64,000 nt of DNA from Lamellibrachia satsuma (lineage: Eukaryota; Annelida; Polychaeta; Sabellida; Siboglinidae). The translations under genes and the position numbers were made by a program. Below the pieces are notes generated by a model. That model was given only the letters and a program-made list of their open reading frames with translations, was not told the DNA's origin and did no database searches. Shown piece by piece: positions 47,068-60,300 of this stretch (positions are counted from its first letter, which is position 1; every line of letters begins with the position of its first letter). The DNA lies in NCBI GenBank assembly GCA_033239005.1, contig BSQZ01000018.1, forward strand, positions 655,001-719,000, given 5' to 3'.

Positions 47068-47874
47068 GTTCTATTTGTATATTATATGTAATTCGTGTTT
47101 TGTCATTGCTGAAATTACCATAAGAATTATTTGTGTTAATTAAAATACATTTGTTTATTTTTTTTATTATTCACATAGTTTGTTGGCTAATGCTATATAT
47201 CAGTATAAAATTGCCAAAATATAAATATTGAAAACCAAATGTTAATGTATTTTTTGTGTCAATTTTCTTCAAGCACTGCATATACTATGTTCTATTCATA
47301 TATTTTACATTCACGTCTTATCATTGATTCATTGATGAAATTATCATCAGAATGATTTGTGTTCATTAAAATACACAACTACCACTGCAAGTTGATTTTC
47401 AACGAAACATCTGTTTGTTATTTGATAGTATTCATGTGGTTTGTTTGCTAAATTTACATATCAATATAAAATAACAAAAATAAAACCAAACCAACAATTG
47501 TCGTATTATTAGTTGTATTCAAAAGACCCGTTAATGATGAAGCATTCAATCTTTTATTATTTGTACAATAGCGCTGCAAAAACGCTGATCGGTAACATCT
47601 TACTACAAACGTAGAATGTTTATTTAGCCATCATTTTATAGTTGCTTAAAAGTTTATAAACGAAATCACAATAGATGCACAGATGCACGCACAACATGAA
47701 ACGACGACAACAACGTCTGTAAAAAGGCAGCGCAGAAATCGTATGAATCCTTGTCTATTCTTGCCCGCCTTGTCCGTCCTTTCCTGGCCTCCTTTTAGTT
47801 TGTCTCGCTGCTAATGCTTTTATTATTGCACTGGTTGGTTGCCCATAAGTAGAGCTGCTCGGAGAAAACGTTAC
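46930..47874. other. Spacer upstream of p23 with (TA)n
   Basis: A (TA)n tract lies at 47001-47062, with two partly similar AT-rich halves (about 46960-47200 and 47220-47470: CAAGCACTG...ATA, TCATTGAT...GAAATTA). The last 150 bases are less AT-rich and form the p23 promoter region. Confidence 0.6.
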
Positions 47875-47884
47875 AGCCAATCAG
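47875..47884 (+). promoter_or_regulatory. CCAAT box of p23 promoter
   Basis: AGCCAATCAG, the NF-Y consensus, lies 48-57 bases before the p23 start codon. No TATA box is seen between it and the ATG, which fits a housekeeping promoter. Confidence 0.6.
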
Positions 47885-47931
47885 AAGGTCAGCGTGCTTC
47901 AAGTGCGAAGCAGTTGAACTCGCGAGTAAAG

Positions 47932-47951
47932 ATGGCGGGCGAACCACAAAG
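47932..47951 (+). CDS. PTGES3: p23 coding exon 1
   Basis: Codes MAGEPQ plus two bases of Arg7, then the donor GTTTGT. The start lies in AAGATGGCGGGC, a good initiation context that also resembles a YY1 site, common at housekeeping gene starts. It is only 20 nt of coding sequence. Confidence 0.85.
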
Positions 47952-49763
47952 GTTTGTAATTTATTATATCAAAAGAAACTTTCATTATTTCTACAGCATG
48001 TTTCTTTGTTTTATTCAGATGTGTTTAATGCTACATATTTCTCGTGGTGGTGCATGTATCGACCAACGGTGTGCTTGCGAACAAAGATAAAATGGTGACG
48101 AAGTGCCAGGCGAACATGTCGCATCAGGCAGCGAGCACATGTTGAAACCGAAACAGAGATCATTTTTGTAATCTGTATATAAAGCTAATGTTATACCACA
48201 TCTCACATCCGAATGTAACTTCATCATTAATAAATGTGGGACATCGAAATTTTACGTGATCTAAATTTTGTAGGGGTTGTAGCGCATTTGCTTTCAATGT
48301 AAATGATATTCAAATCGGTCATTGAACTCGACTCGTGCCCGGCCGATGGCCATGCTTTGTAAAACCAACCTAGATCAGGGCGTTTTTTAACATACAAAGT
48401 GGGGGGGCAATGCCCCCCCCAGCCCTTTCATTTGCCCCCCCAGTCAAACCAACTTGCCCCCCCAATGCGTGCCCCCATTCTCCTTAACCAGCCCCTTGTA
48501 TTAATGTAGGTAAATTTTTTTGTTAGTGTGATTTAGTTAATTTTCATTGGTGGCAAAATCAAGAAAGTACCAAAGTTAAAGAAGGGCAATATGTCTACAA
48601 AAGATAAATTTATTGATATGGCTCAGTGGTAGGTACATTACATTCCGCTTGGTGCGCTGCTTAAAATTTGTCTATTGAGAATTGACCCAGAATGTGTGAC
48701 CTCCATCTTTATTTTTGATGGTCTTGCATATGCATATTATAACATTATGCAAATGAACGTGTGACCATAAATGTTACAAATATCAACCAATGAAAGACTG
48801 ACGAATCATATGGAATTTTCGCGGGGCGTCCCAGAGCAACTTTGACCGACGTAAGTAGGTGTTTACTTTTACCTTGTGAATAGTGGTTAAAATTAAGGAT
48901 AAATATTCATCGAACAACTTTAGCATGTCAATAAATAAAATCTTAAGTATTTCAGCTTTATAATGATGTGTGTTACGATTGTGGGTTTGTTCGGACGAGT
49001 ACAGCCGCTCGGGAAATTAGCTATGCGCGCGCTGTTTATCGCTCAAAAGTGCGTTTATGCCGAAGTTTAATCGCGCGCGCCGCTGGTTCCTGGGGAGCGG
49101 TGCCAAAGTGCGAGATGGGCGCACGTCATGCAAATTATTAAATACTTTTAGTAACAACCTTAATATTATTATAGGCTTATTGTGAGCAAGTAATTCAAGT
49201 TTATGCTTGTTCAGCATTAGCAAATTAAGTTAGTTTTTAGTAGATTTTCAACTGTTAGCGCTCAGACTGGGAACGTAGGCTGTAACGCTCAGTTCTAGTA
49301 ATTTAGGTCAAGTCGTTTTGCGCAATTCAAAATCCACGCAATCGAAGTGTTTGTAACCAACTGCTGTTAGATTTAGTGGGAACAAGTAATTATAGATATA
49401 TCAATGTTGGGTGATATCAATAATCATTTAAGATAGCTCATGTTAAAATGTTATATTTTTACAATTTAAAAGTTGTACTCGTAACTTCCGGTTTATGCGT
49501 TAGCATGGCACAATTTTGAATGGGTCTGACGTCGTGATATTTAAATCCACGCCATCTGCGCTTTTATAATTGTGCTAACAATTTTGCATGCAAACAATCA
49601 ATCAAACATCTGTTATTTTTTGTGTCATTCCCTTATATCATGTTTGATACAGAAATAAATGAAGTAAATGAGAGTTTTGTTAAGCAATTGTTTGAACTTT
49701 TTTATATATACTTTTTTATTATTTCTACACCTACTTTTAATGCACAACATATAATGTGTGTGC

Positions 49764-49815
<52 letters not shown>

Positions 49816-52800
49816 TTTATTTCATGTTCTAGAATTCCACAATACACTTGAAGAATAAAAGGATAACACATGCCAGAAGACAGACAAGGCTGACAAAGAC
49901 AATATGAAGATGTTGAATATGTACACCGAGTCCAGTGTCCAGTTAACAGTCACACATTACACATGCACAGATTTATGAAACAGTGATCCCTGAATATGTG
50001 TTCACTTATTAGACAGTATCATGTGAATATTATAAACATTACTTGAAAAGCATGACATTAAATTATGAGACTTTGAAATATGAACATTTCTGCACTGCTC
50101 TGTGAACACTGACACATACACTGGCACAGAGTTAAGAAACATTAAGCTGTGAATATTGTTGTGCTGAGCCTTCAGTGTACTATGTGGTCTTCCGCATAGT
50201 TCCATTTAAAAGTGTAGTGAAGTCGACTAGTTCTTGTACTGCAGCATTGCTTTGTGTGTTGTCCTTTTCCATGTCGCTTTATCAGCTACTGTGAACAATA
50301 TATAAACATCACTTCATGTTGAAGTGCAGGACATTATTTCATTAAACAATGACATCGATGTGCAGAACCTGTAGTGTACGTGAACCAGTTTTGACACAGT
50401 TAACTATAAATATTGTTGCATTATGCATGCAGAACATTTCAAAGCTTCTCTCAATGTATGTCACTTAATTGTGTTATTTTTATGAAATGACAGTGTGGGT
50501 TTTTTATAATTATACAGTAAACACTACAGATTCTATGAATTTTCCAGCTTCACGTGTCACTTAATTATACATAGTTAGGCCATTAATACCAGTAATTATG
50601 CAAATGTCACATTACAATAAATTATGTCATCTAAACATCATACTGTAGTAATGTAAATTATGTACATCATTTCTTAACATGTCTAAGTAAATTTACAAAG
50701 ACCACTGCCATGCACAATTATTTATGGCTGAAATAGTTAATTTATCAACATAAATCGGTCAAAGGTCAATGGAGGTAAAATAATCAGGTCACTAGGGTAA
50801 ATATTATGGTCAACATTTACAGCCTCTATTGATTTAATAGCATCCTAATCCATACTTAATAAAAAAATAAATAAGCCATTAAGACCCGTAAATAGGTCAA
50901 AGGTCAAGTTGTGATAAACTTGGTCAATAATGGGTATTAAGGTCAATGTGTACATAAATTCTCCCTTAAAACCCTAGCTGATCCCACAAGTCATACACAG
51001 TTACTTAATTAGGCCACTTTTCTACATAAATAGGTCGTTTTTCAACATAAATAGGTCATTGTATGTCAAGGTCAAATAAGTAGGTCAATGCAAGGTCACG
51101 TCAAGGTCACATATTATTAGGTCAATGTTTTAGGGTCTCTAACTTTTTATTCCACCTCAATATCTTCTTTAGTACACATTACGCCATGTTCCCCTGCATT
51201 CAGTGGCAGCGCAGCCACCAAACAGAAAGGTCACAAGAAATGGACTCAATTTCATAAGACAAAATAGACCCTTTTTTGGAAGCCAAAAAGTGGAATAACT
51301 TCGCAAATAATAAAGATATTGAAAAAATTCAAAAAGGATGATAAACCGCATAACATACTTTATCAGACAGAAGTGTTTAAATGATTATAAAACAATTTTG
51401 AATTTTTTTGTAATATACCTATCAGTGGGGAATCTTACATTTTCAAAAAAGGCTTTATATTTCCTGTTCCATAACTAGATGCCAGGTTACTATTTTCATG
51501 TTACCATTTTCATGTTCGATGCGTCTCGAATGGTTATGTTTACTTTCGACTCGAAAGTCGAAGAATAATGGCAATATCATGGACATAGGCAGTAGTACCC
51601 GAGTTATGGTGTGTTTATGTTAATGCATGCGACAGGAAGTGAGGAATGTAATAGCATCATAGCAATAACAGTGACGTATTGCCGAATGGCTTCTTCATAC
51701 AGTTCATGCAAAGAACTGAAAACGTGCTTTGGCATAGCCATACCATAGCCATAGAAGTGTTTACTTATGACGTCAGTGTTCCGGTGCTAGAATAGCTAAT
51801 GATTATGTATATGTAAATATGTGTACCTGCATGTTACTGTTTGTTTAAATTGTGTATAATTCAACAAGACCCGCCATCACATTTTACACGATTGAGCCGC
51901 GTGCAATCCAGTTCTTTACAGTGATGTTGAAATAGCTGTTAACATAAACCGGTGTCCTGGCCGCGAAATTGCGAAACGTACCAGGCGAGACTAAACCACG
52001 TCCATTCGCTATTACCACTGGTCGAGAGCGAGCGGGCGGGGATTAACGATGTATCAACATAATCACATTTAATAATGATCCCTCTTGTAGGTAAGATGAT
52101 ACAAACATCACAACAGCCATAAACCTGTCAGGGTAGATTTTTATTGAGGCAGTAACCTAGCCAATTCATTCTCCGCATCTTTGAGAAATCGAAATTTTAA
52201 GCATGGTAACTCAAAGAAGCATATTGTATACATACCAAACAAATAAATTTTAAAATGTATGAGTAGTTGATAGTGGTCTATATGTGAGATGGAAAGTTGG
52301 CGGTCAGCAGGGACTTCAACTTTGGAAAATTGTTACTCAAAAGTTGGTGGTCCACATATTAACATAAAAAATGTAATCAACATTTGCACATGTCAGTTTT
52401 GGAAGTACGTATTTTCTATATTTTTATTTGTTATGTACTTAGCCAACCATTTGATTGATAGACGTGGTATGCATGTTTTGTATTACTCTCTTTTCTGCCT
52501 TATGCCTATATCTTCAGTATATTTATGTCTAGAGTCTAGAGCATGTCGCCGCTCGCATTGTAATTCCACTATGAAAGTGTTTCAAATAGACAGGCTTTTC
52601 CTGAGTTAGTTATTACATTTAACCATCTAACTTGTCCAGGTCGATATCCTGCCAGTCATGCCTAACAGAGACAGAAAAGCAAAACGAAAACAAGGGCTAG
52701 AGAAATCTGCCGTAAAATGTCAACGCCTAGACACAATTTTTCGACGCAGCCTCAATGACTCATTGCCAGAAATACCCACAATGTCGCCAGGGAACTATGA

Positions 52801-54287
52801 TCCGTCCGCTGCCATCACACCTGATGACACTCCCAAAGACAAAGGTGTACCACCAGTCATAGAGATTCTGCCTTCTGCCGTGCTCTCGCCGAGTACCAGT
52901 TCATCAAGCAGCCATGATCCGTTCACTGCCATCACATCTGATGACACTCCCAAAGATAAAAGTGTACCACCAGTCACAGAGATACTGCCTTCGTCGTGTT
53001 CTCGCCCGATAGCCAGTTCATCAAGCAGCCATGATCCGGGACCCAAACTACTATAAGCAGATGCTGGATGTCATATTCGAACTAGAGAAAGTGTGTCTGT
53101 CTCAAATGTTCAACCGATGCACAGTCTTCAGTGTGCAGATTGATGGCAGCTGTGACAGGCAAATGTTGGACTACAAGTTTGTAAGTGGACGGATGGCTAA
53201 CAGTGATGGTAGCGTAACGTGTGTGTTCGTCGCCATGCATTCGCCAGAGACGAACGGCGCCCTGGACTACTGGAAGCGGTGAACAAAGCTTTGGTTCTGA
53301 TCGGAGGTAAAGACACGAAGCTCGCCGGTGTCACCTCTGACGGCGAATCGGCAAACACTGGCAGACATGGTGGGTTATGGCGTTTGCTTGCTGACCAAGT
53401 GCAGAGAGGTCTGGCAACTTTCTGGTGTGCTGCTCACCGGTCGGACTTAGCCATTGAGTCAGTCGTCAGCACCATACCGGAGCTGGGCATCTGGAAGTCT
53501 AATCTACTGGGGCTCGCATTTATTCTTCCGGACGCCGAGAAGGATGAAGATGTTGTTAGCGCAAGCCGGGAATGTCAAACAGTTCCCCGGCACTACGATG
53601 TCAGGTTTGCTCAGCACAAGCTGCAGCTGGTGGATGCTGTGCTACCAGACTGCATTAAGGTGTGGGAACAGATGCAAGCACCTGAAAGTACCAGCGACAG
53701 AAAGGAGAAGGCTGAAGCCAAAGGGTTTCTGAGAATTTGGAACCACCAACAGAAGTGGATAACCTCACTGGTGGGCGACATCCTGGAGATATTTGAAACA
53801 CTCCAGAAGAAGTTGCAAAGGAGTGATTTGTTCATCAGCGATCTTCTCACTGTGACTGGCGCTGCCGCCAAGAAGTTGAGATTGGTGAGGGATTGACCAT
53901 TCCCGGAAAGAACAATCACCGCACCAGCATGGGTGAGGACACGAGAAACGCCCGCCTCATGGTGGCACTGAATGGTGTGGGCACCGCCTACTTTGACCCT
54001 CGACCCGCTGTCGTCAAATTCCTGGAGAAGGCCAGAAGATGCGGAGCTCCAGATTGGGATATCTATGGGCAGAGTGAATTCGTTAGGAAATTCACCCGCA
54101 AAACGGGGCTCGTCTAGTGAAATTGAGACGACTGTCAAACGTACTGACTTGCAAGTTGCTAGAGACGTGTCATGTTTCTCTAACTACTGCATGTTTTTGT
54201 AATAAAAAAAATTCTGGGATATTAGTGTAACATTAATTTTATACCGAGATGCAGTCGTCAGTGTGCAACCATATGGATAAAAATATA

Positions 54288-54347
<60 letters not shown>

Positions 54348-57300
54348 TTCATACATTCCTGAGGGTTATGTAAATAATCATTAATAATGCGTAAGGTGCC
54401 CTTTTTAACCATTTGGAGTGCCCTATTAGGACATTGCCCCCCAGTGAAAATTCAGTAAAAAACGCCCTGACCTAGATTAACATTTAGTCAGAACAGGTCT
54501 TGATACCGGTTCACTGAATGTTCACAACTGGGTCTGTACATTCAGTATTCACTGTTGTATGTCCGAGAATGTTCTATTTGTGAATACATTTCACAGATCA
54601 ACCATATCGTACTTGCAATAGAAGACTGGAGTGTGCAGTAGCTGAATAAATAACTATACACTTCAATTGATAATCTAGCTTTGTGTTTCTTTCAAACTAA
54701 TTAAAATAAAAGATGACAATACGCAGACATGAGAATGCACCTGCACAAATTACTTAATGTTTGTTCAAGCATTAAGTGAAGTGAAATGCTGAAAACTCAC
54801 AAATTTCACCCTTGGTGACATTTTTATCACTTTATCATGTGATCAGTGAGAGGATGGAAGTCATGCCCATGATTGGCAGTGACCCACACACTGTTTATCA
54901 TTTTGGATATCCACTATTTTGAACTGAACCAGATTTAACGACTAGTCAATTCTTTCAATGATTTGAAATAAAAATAGGCATTTTGTTATTAAACAAACTG
55001 CACACCATACTTAAACTAGTCTCACACTATACATCTGGACATAAATGAACCGGATTCGCAATGGGCTGAACCATTTAAGGAAGCAGCTTTAAGTCTTTTC
55101 ACTCCCGGGTGGAGCATAGGCCATCAACGACTTCTTTCCACCAAACACAGGCTTGGGATTCCAGCTTTTTCCATTTGCATTCTGCTTCTATTCTCTGTGC
55201 CAGGTGTTTCTTGGCCTTTTGCCCTGAGGGTTCCATGTGAGCGAGCGCATGTGTTGTGTTGGCTTCCTGAAACTATGGCCTATCCAGCTCTACCTCTTAC
55301 TTTATGTGTTCGTTTGGTTCCTGGTTTGTTCTTTCCCATAGTGCTTCATTGGTAATTGTTTCTGGCCACCATATCCTTTCTTCTTAGACATTTATTTACA
55401 AAAGTTATGGATTTTCTGTGGCATGGTTTTTGTGGTATGCCATGTCTCTGATTCATATATAAGCACAGCTATAACAATCTAGTTAAAATGCATAGCTTTG
55501 TTGGTATTGACATTTCTCTGGACTTCCATATCTTATTAAACACGATGAAGGCTGCCCTTGCTTTCCGAATCCTAGTCCTTACATTACTATCTGTTCCTCT
55601 GTTTGTGTCGACGATGCTTCCTAGATACGTGACACACTGTACTTCATCTAGGACTTCTCCTTGTAGTGTAATTGGGCTGTTATTGCTGTTGATCTTCGTG
55701 ATCTTGTTTTTACCTTTGTTCACATTTAGTCCTAACATGGCTGCAGTTGTTTCTTGTCAGTGATATTTCCTTACATAAGCCTGTTTGATGGCCCCTTTGT
55801 TTGATGGCCCCTTTGTTTTGAGTCGAGTGCCATTTTCAGCCTCTCCAGAATGATTCTGTTTAGCACCTTCCCTTGGACCAAGAGAAGCATAATTCCTCTA
55901 TAATTTCTACATTCCCTAAGATCTCCTTTCTTTGGTAGTTTGACCAAATATCCCCTTCATCCCAAATTTTCTCAATGATTTTCATAGAGCATGTTAGTTG
56001 GTGAACTTAAGTCTTCCTTTAGTGCTTCCATCAGTATTCCATCTGGCCCTGTTGATTTCCAAAAATTTTTATTTCCCATATATCACACCACATCGTAAAA
56101 GGTGTTGCATTTTTGTCATATGACATAGCTGTTCTAACAAAATATCTCGTTTTTTTTCTGTTTTGCTCTTTGCCCTTTGACTATCGGTTGTATCAGACAA
56201 AACCCGACTACCACCCTCTTTTGTAATGGTGTATTGAGGCCAGATGTATAATTACTACAATGGATAATGTGTTGTAAATTTGTCTTGTATAAAGTGTCTT
56301 GTCCCTACATGTATGTTCCCTAATTGGGTTGATTCAGGAGTATTGCAGTGAAACGTAGACATTCAAATTGTCTGAATTGTCTGTTCATTGGATTAATATT
56401 AATGTATCATTATTTTGTTATTGGAAAAATGTGTTGTGGTATCATGTTAAGAAAGGTTTGGCGGTGATGTGGAAATATGGTATGGTTAAACATGAAGTAC
56501 TGTAGATTTTAGTAGGGCTGAATATACTGTCTACTGACTGACACGTGTGCACTCTTACAGAATACCTCCACCAGTGATATGGGCACAGCGCAACGACAAA
56601 GTCTATGTGACAATTTGTGTACCAGACTGCAGTAATCCAACCATAAAGCTCGAAGCGGACAAACTGTATTTCTAGTAAGTGACATGCACACTTCAGATAA
56701 ATTACAGCTGTTTTATCCTGCCTCATACACTGTTTTGTATGAAAATATTGCTCTCGGTCTGTGCCGTGAGAACTTGTGACAGTAAATGTTGTTAAGGCAT
56801 TACATATGTATTAGCTGTTTATTTATACATATCTACTTTGTCGACTATTTGCGTTGAGCTACATACACAGTAATAAACACTAGATGTTAATTATGCAGGT
56901 TAACACTCTGTGTTGGGGCTTTACTGTGTCCCAGTTCAATTTTTATGCCTGCTAGATTGGAGTTTGACACTTGCCATCATTCGGGTCATTGTGATGCTGG
57001 TCCTAGCTGGCAGATGTCATACAATGTCACATAGAGGTAATTCTAATGATATTAAGCCGTTAAAATGTTTGATGGAAGTTGGGGTTTTCTTTTTATCCAT
57101 ATCATATTTTAATTTCTATTAAGCATTTCATCTTACAGTTGTAACTTTGGACTCGATGTGCAAGACTTGTCAATGTCGTACTGTCTTGTTTTCAGTGGCA
57201 AAGGTGGTGCAGAGGGGAAGGAATATGAAGTGACAATGGAATTCTACCAGGAAGTAAATCCAGAGGTACGTGGACATATGACAAGTGTAGAGACATGAGC

Positions 57301-60300
57301 TGTGATAGAAGTACGAGTGAATCAGGTCGCACTGATCACAAGATTATTACATTAACAGTTTAACTGTGTAATTGCACTGTCAGCATGGCATCAAGGTAGT
57401 CTACATCAGGGTATTTGGATGTTAGTTTTAGTTGTTACTTTGTCTGCCCCAGGACATTAAAGGGAGCACCCCAGGTGAAATGGAGATAACTCAAAATGTG
57501 TATTTTTTTGCCAGAAAATATTTATTTTATTGAGAAGATACAAAGTTATTTTTAAAAACTTGTTTTAAAATGTTTCCTGCCAGTTTTGTAATAGTGTATA
57601 CTAATGGTAGTTCTGTAAGAATTATAATGATATCTGTGTTCAATAAAGAATGGCATGGTTTCTCAGTTTGCCAATATTTGTTCGAAATGGTGGCCATTTT
57701 GTTTGTTACGATGAAAACTGGATCTGGTTGTATGTCTTCCTGTTCTTGATGTGTCAGTCATTTTGTTTGTTTGTTTGTTACAATGAAAACTGGATTTTAC
57801 TGTTCTTTATGTATGTTTTACTGTTCTTGATGTGTGTCTTACTGTTCTTGATGTGTGTCTTACTGTTCTTGATGTGTGTCTTAATGTTCTTGATGTGTTT
57901 CTTACTGTTCTTGATGTGTGTCTTACTGTTCTTGATGTGTGCCTTATGTTCTTGATGTGTGCCTTATGTTCTTGATGTGTCAGTCATTGGTGGGCATTGT
58001 CAGCTGTTGTACATTTATAATATGTGCTGTATTTACTTGCAGGAATCAAAATATGTAGTGTTGCCGCGGCATATACCAATTATGGTGAAGAAGAAGGAAG
58101 ATGGTCCATTCTGGCCGCGTTTAATGAAACAGGCTAAAGTAAGTCTCTCTAAGTTGTAGCTCTCGCTCCATATCGTTCATCCCATTTCCTGATCAAACAC
58201 CAGCTGCTAAAACCACTCACTCCTGACTGGAGTCATTTATGCACGTGTGGGTAGGAAATTATTTAACAACCAGGACCCAATTTTATAGAAATAAACTGTT
58301 TATGCTGCATTGTTTTCAGTTACAGTAAACGAAATATGATGATGATTTGCATGGAGCTGCATACGTGGTGAAAAACACTAGATGTTGTTTATGCAGGTTA
58401 ACACTCTGTGTTGGGACTTTACCGTGTCCCAGTTCAATTTTTATGCCTGCTAGATTGATGCTGGACATTGGCCACTATTCAGACCTTCGTTGAAGTGTTT
58501 GTTTGAGTTGGCCGACTCCACACATTCTTAGGTTTTATTCATTATTATGATGAAAGCTCCGTTGAACACAGTGATACAGTCTGAACGATAACTTGCCTTT
58601 CTTTGATATGAAAGTCACAGGTTCTGGCACCAACGTACATGCTGATGTATTTTGTGTGTTTAGGCGCACTGGTTGAAAACAGACTTTGACAAGTGGAGAG
58701 ATGAGGACGATTCTGACGTAGAGGAGGGGCAGGATATGCAACTAGAGGAGGTGAGTGGCTCAGTGACATTTTTAAACGAATGTGTTACAGGGTTTGCGAA
58801 ATCGAGTGACCAAACCCCCGGACAACCAACAAATTGGTCCAAGCAAGTGGAAGTCTGGAATGGATAGTTTAGTTGACCGGCAGGAAACTACTTTGTAAAT
58901 ATTGATGAAGCAGTGAATCGCATCGTTGACTTCCCCCATTTTATTCATTTTTCTCTTTTACCCCTAGAATGCGGGATGACATTGCTAATTCTTGGAACAA
59001 TGTAGCTGTGTGTCCATGCTTCCAATGATGCAAATAATCATGTTAACATTTCCTGACTTATCACTGGTTTGTTCGGTCAGGGTCATGTTTAATTTCTTGT
59101 ATCTTAGCTGTTGAGTTTCATGAGATAAGTTATGAGAAGAAACGCTGATACTTGTCATCACGGCTGAAAGTGTATCTTGGTCACAAGAACAATCAATAAG
59201 TTGTGAGATTTGATAATAGTTTAAATTCATTCAAAGTCTTTATGTGCTATTTTTACATTTCCAGATGATGCGATCGATGGGCAACTTTAATGGTGGCGGT
59301 CCAGATATGGATGAAGGGGTAAATTAAATTTGTTAATCCCTCATTTTATTAAAAATCTTATGGTGGTAGTGTAGCCCTCGATGTCAAATAATATGGTCAA
59401 CTATTGTAGAGATACATATTACATTTTTGTTATGTTTGCTAAATGTTATTATCTACTATATGAGTAGACTAGAACTTCCCCATCAAATTGAGAAATCGGT
59501 GCACAATGGATCAATGGATGAATACAGAACCCTTGTATTGTTGGTTATCTGCCAACTTTAGTATGTTCTAGTCAATGTATTAAAAAAAATGGTTGATTTG
59601 ATAAGGGGTTTTCCTCAAATAAATATGTGGGAGTTACTGAATCCCTGCCCCACAATAGTAATTTTTGTATTTTATATTAAAACTTGTATTAATTAATTAA
59701 AGTTCCTCCTTCTCCCCTATACTCGTATTGGAATAGTCCTAATAATTACTAGTTTGTACTTTGGTGAAACAGATTGTTGGCATTTGTAGATAAGATGCCC
59801 TATGATGGAGTTAACAGGTTCAAATAAATGTGCTTAAACTACCAACATTTCTCATTTTATATATAAGTATCAGTTACCCTTCTGTCTAATAACGGCTGTT
59901 TTCATAAACTTCTCTTATTTACAGCCTCCTCCTGATGAAGCAGAAGACAGCGATGATGAAGGTGAGGACATCAGTAGACTTAAGGGGAGGACATCAGTAG
60001 ACTTAAGGGGATGACATAAGTAGACTTAAGGGGAGGACATCAGTAGACTTAAGGGGAGGACATCAGTAGACTTAAGGGGAGGACATGAGTAGACATAAGG
60101 GGAGGACGTGAGTAGACTTAAGGGAGGACGTTAGTAGACATAAGGGGAGGACGTGAGTAGACGTAAGGGGAGGACGTGAGTAGACGTAAGGGGAGGACGT
60201 GAGTAGACGTAAGGGGAGGACGTGAGTAGACGTAAGGGGAGGACGTGAGTAGACGTAAGGGGAGGACGTGAGTAGACGTAAGGGGAGGACGTGAGTAGAC

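Larger units (their letters stand above)
48376..54469 (+). mobile_element. hAT-type DNA transposon, 6,094 bp, with 8-bp target duplication
   Basis: Ends are inverted: CAGGGCGTTTTTTA at 48376 and TAAAAAACGCCCTG ending 54469. Both have subterminal GGGGGGCAATG in matching orientation. The 8 bases ACCTAGAT occur directly outside both ends (48368-48375 and 54470-54477), the target duplication size of the hAT superfamily. Broken transposase ORFs inside (52658-54117) agree in orientation. The element lies in intron 1 of the p23 gene. Confidence 0.93.
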
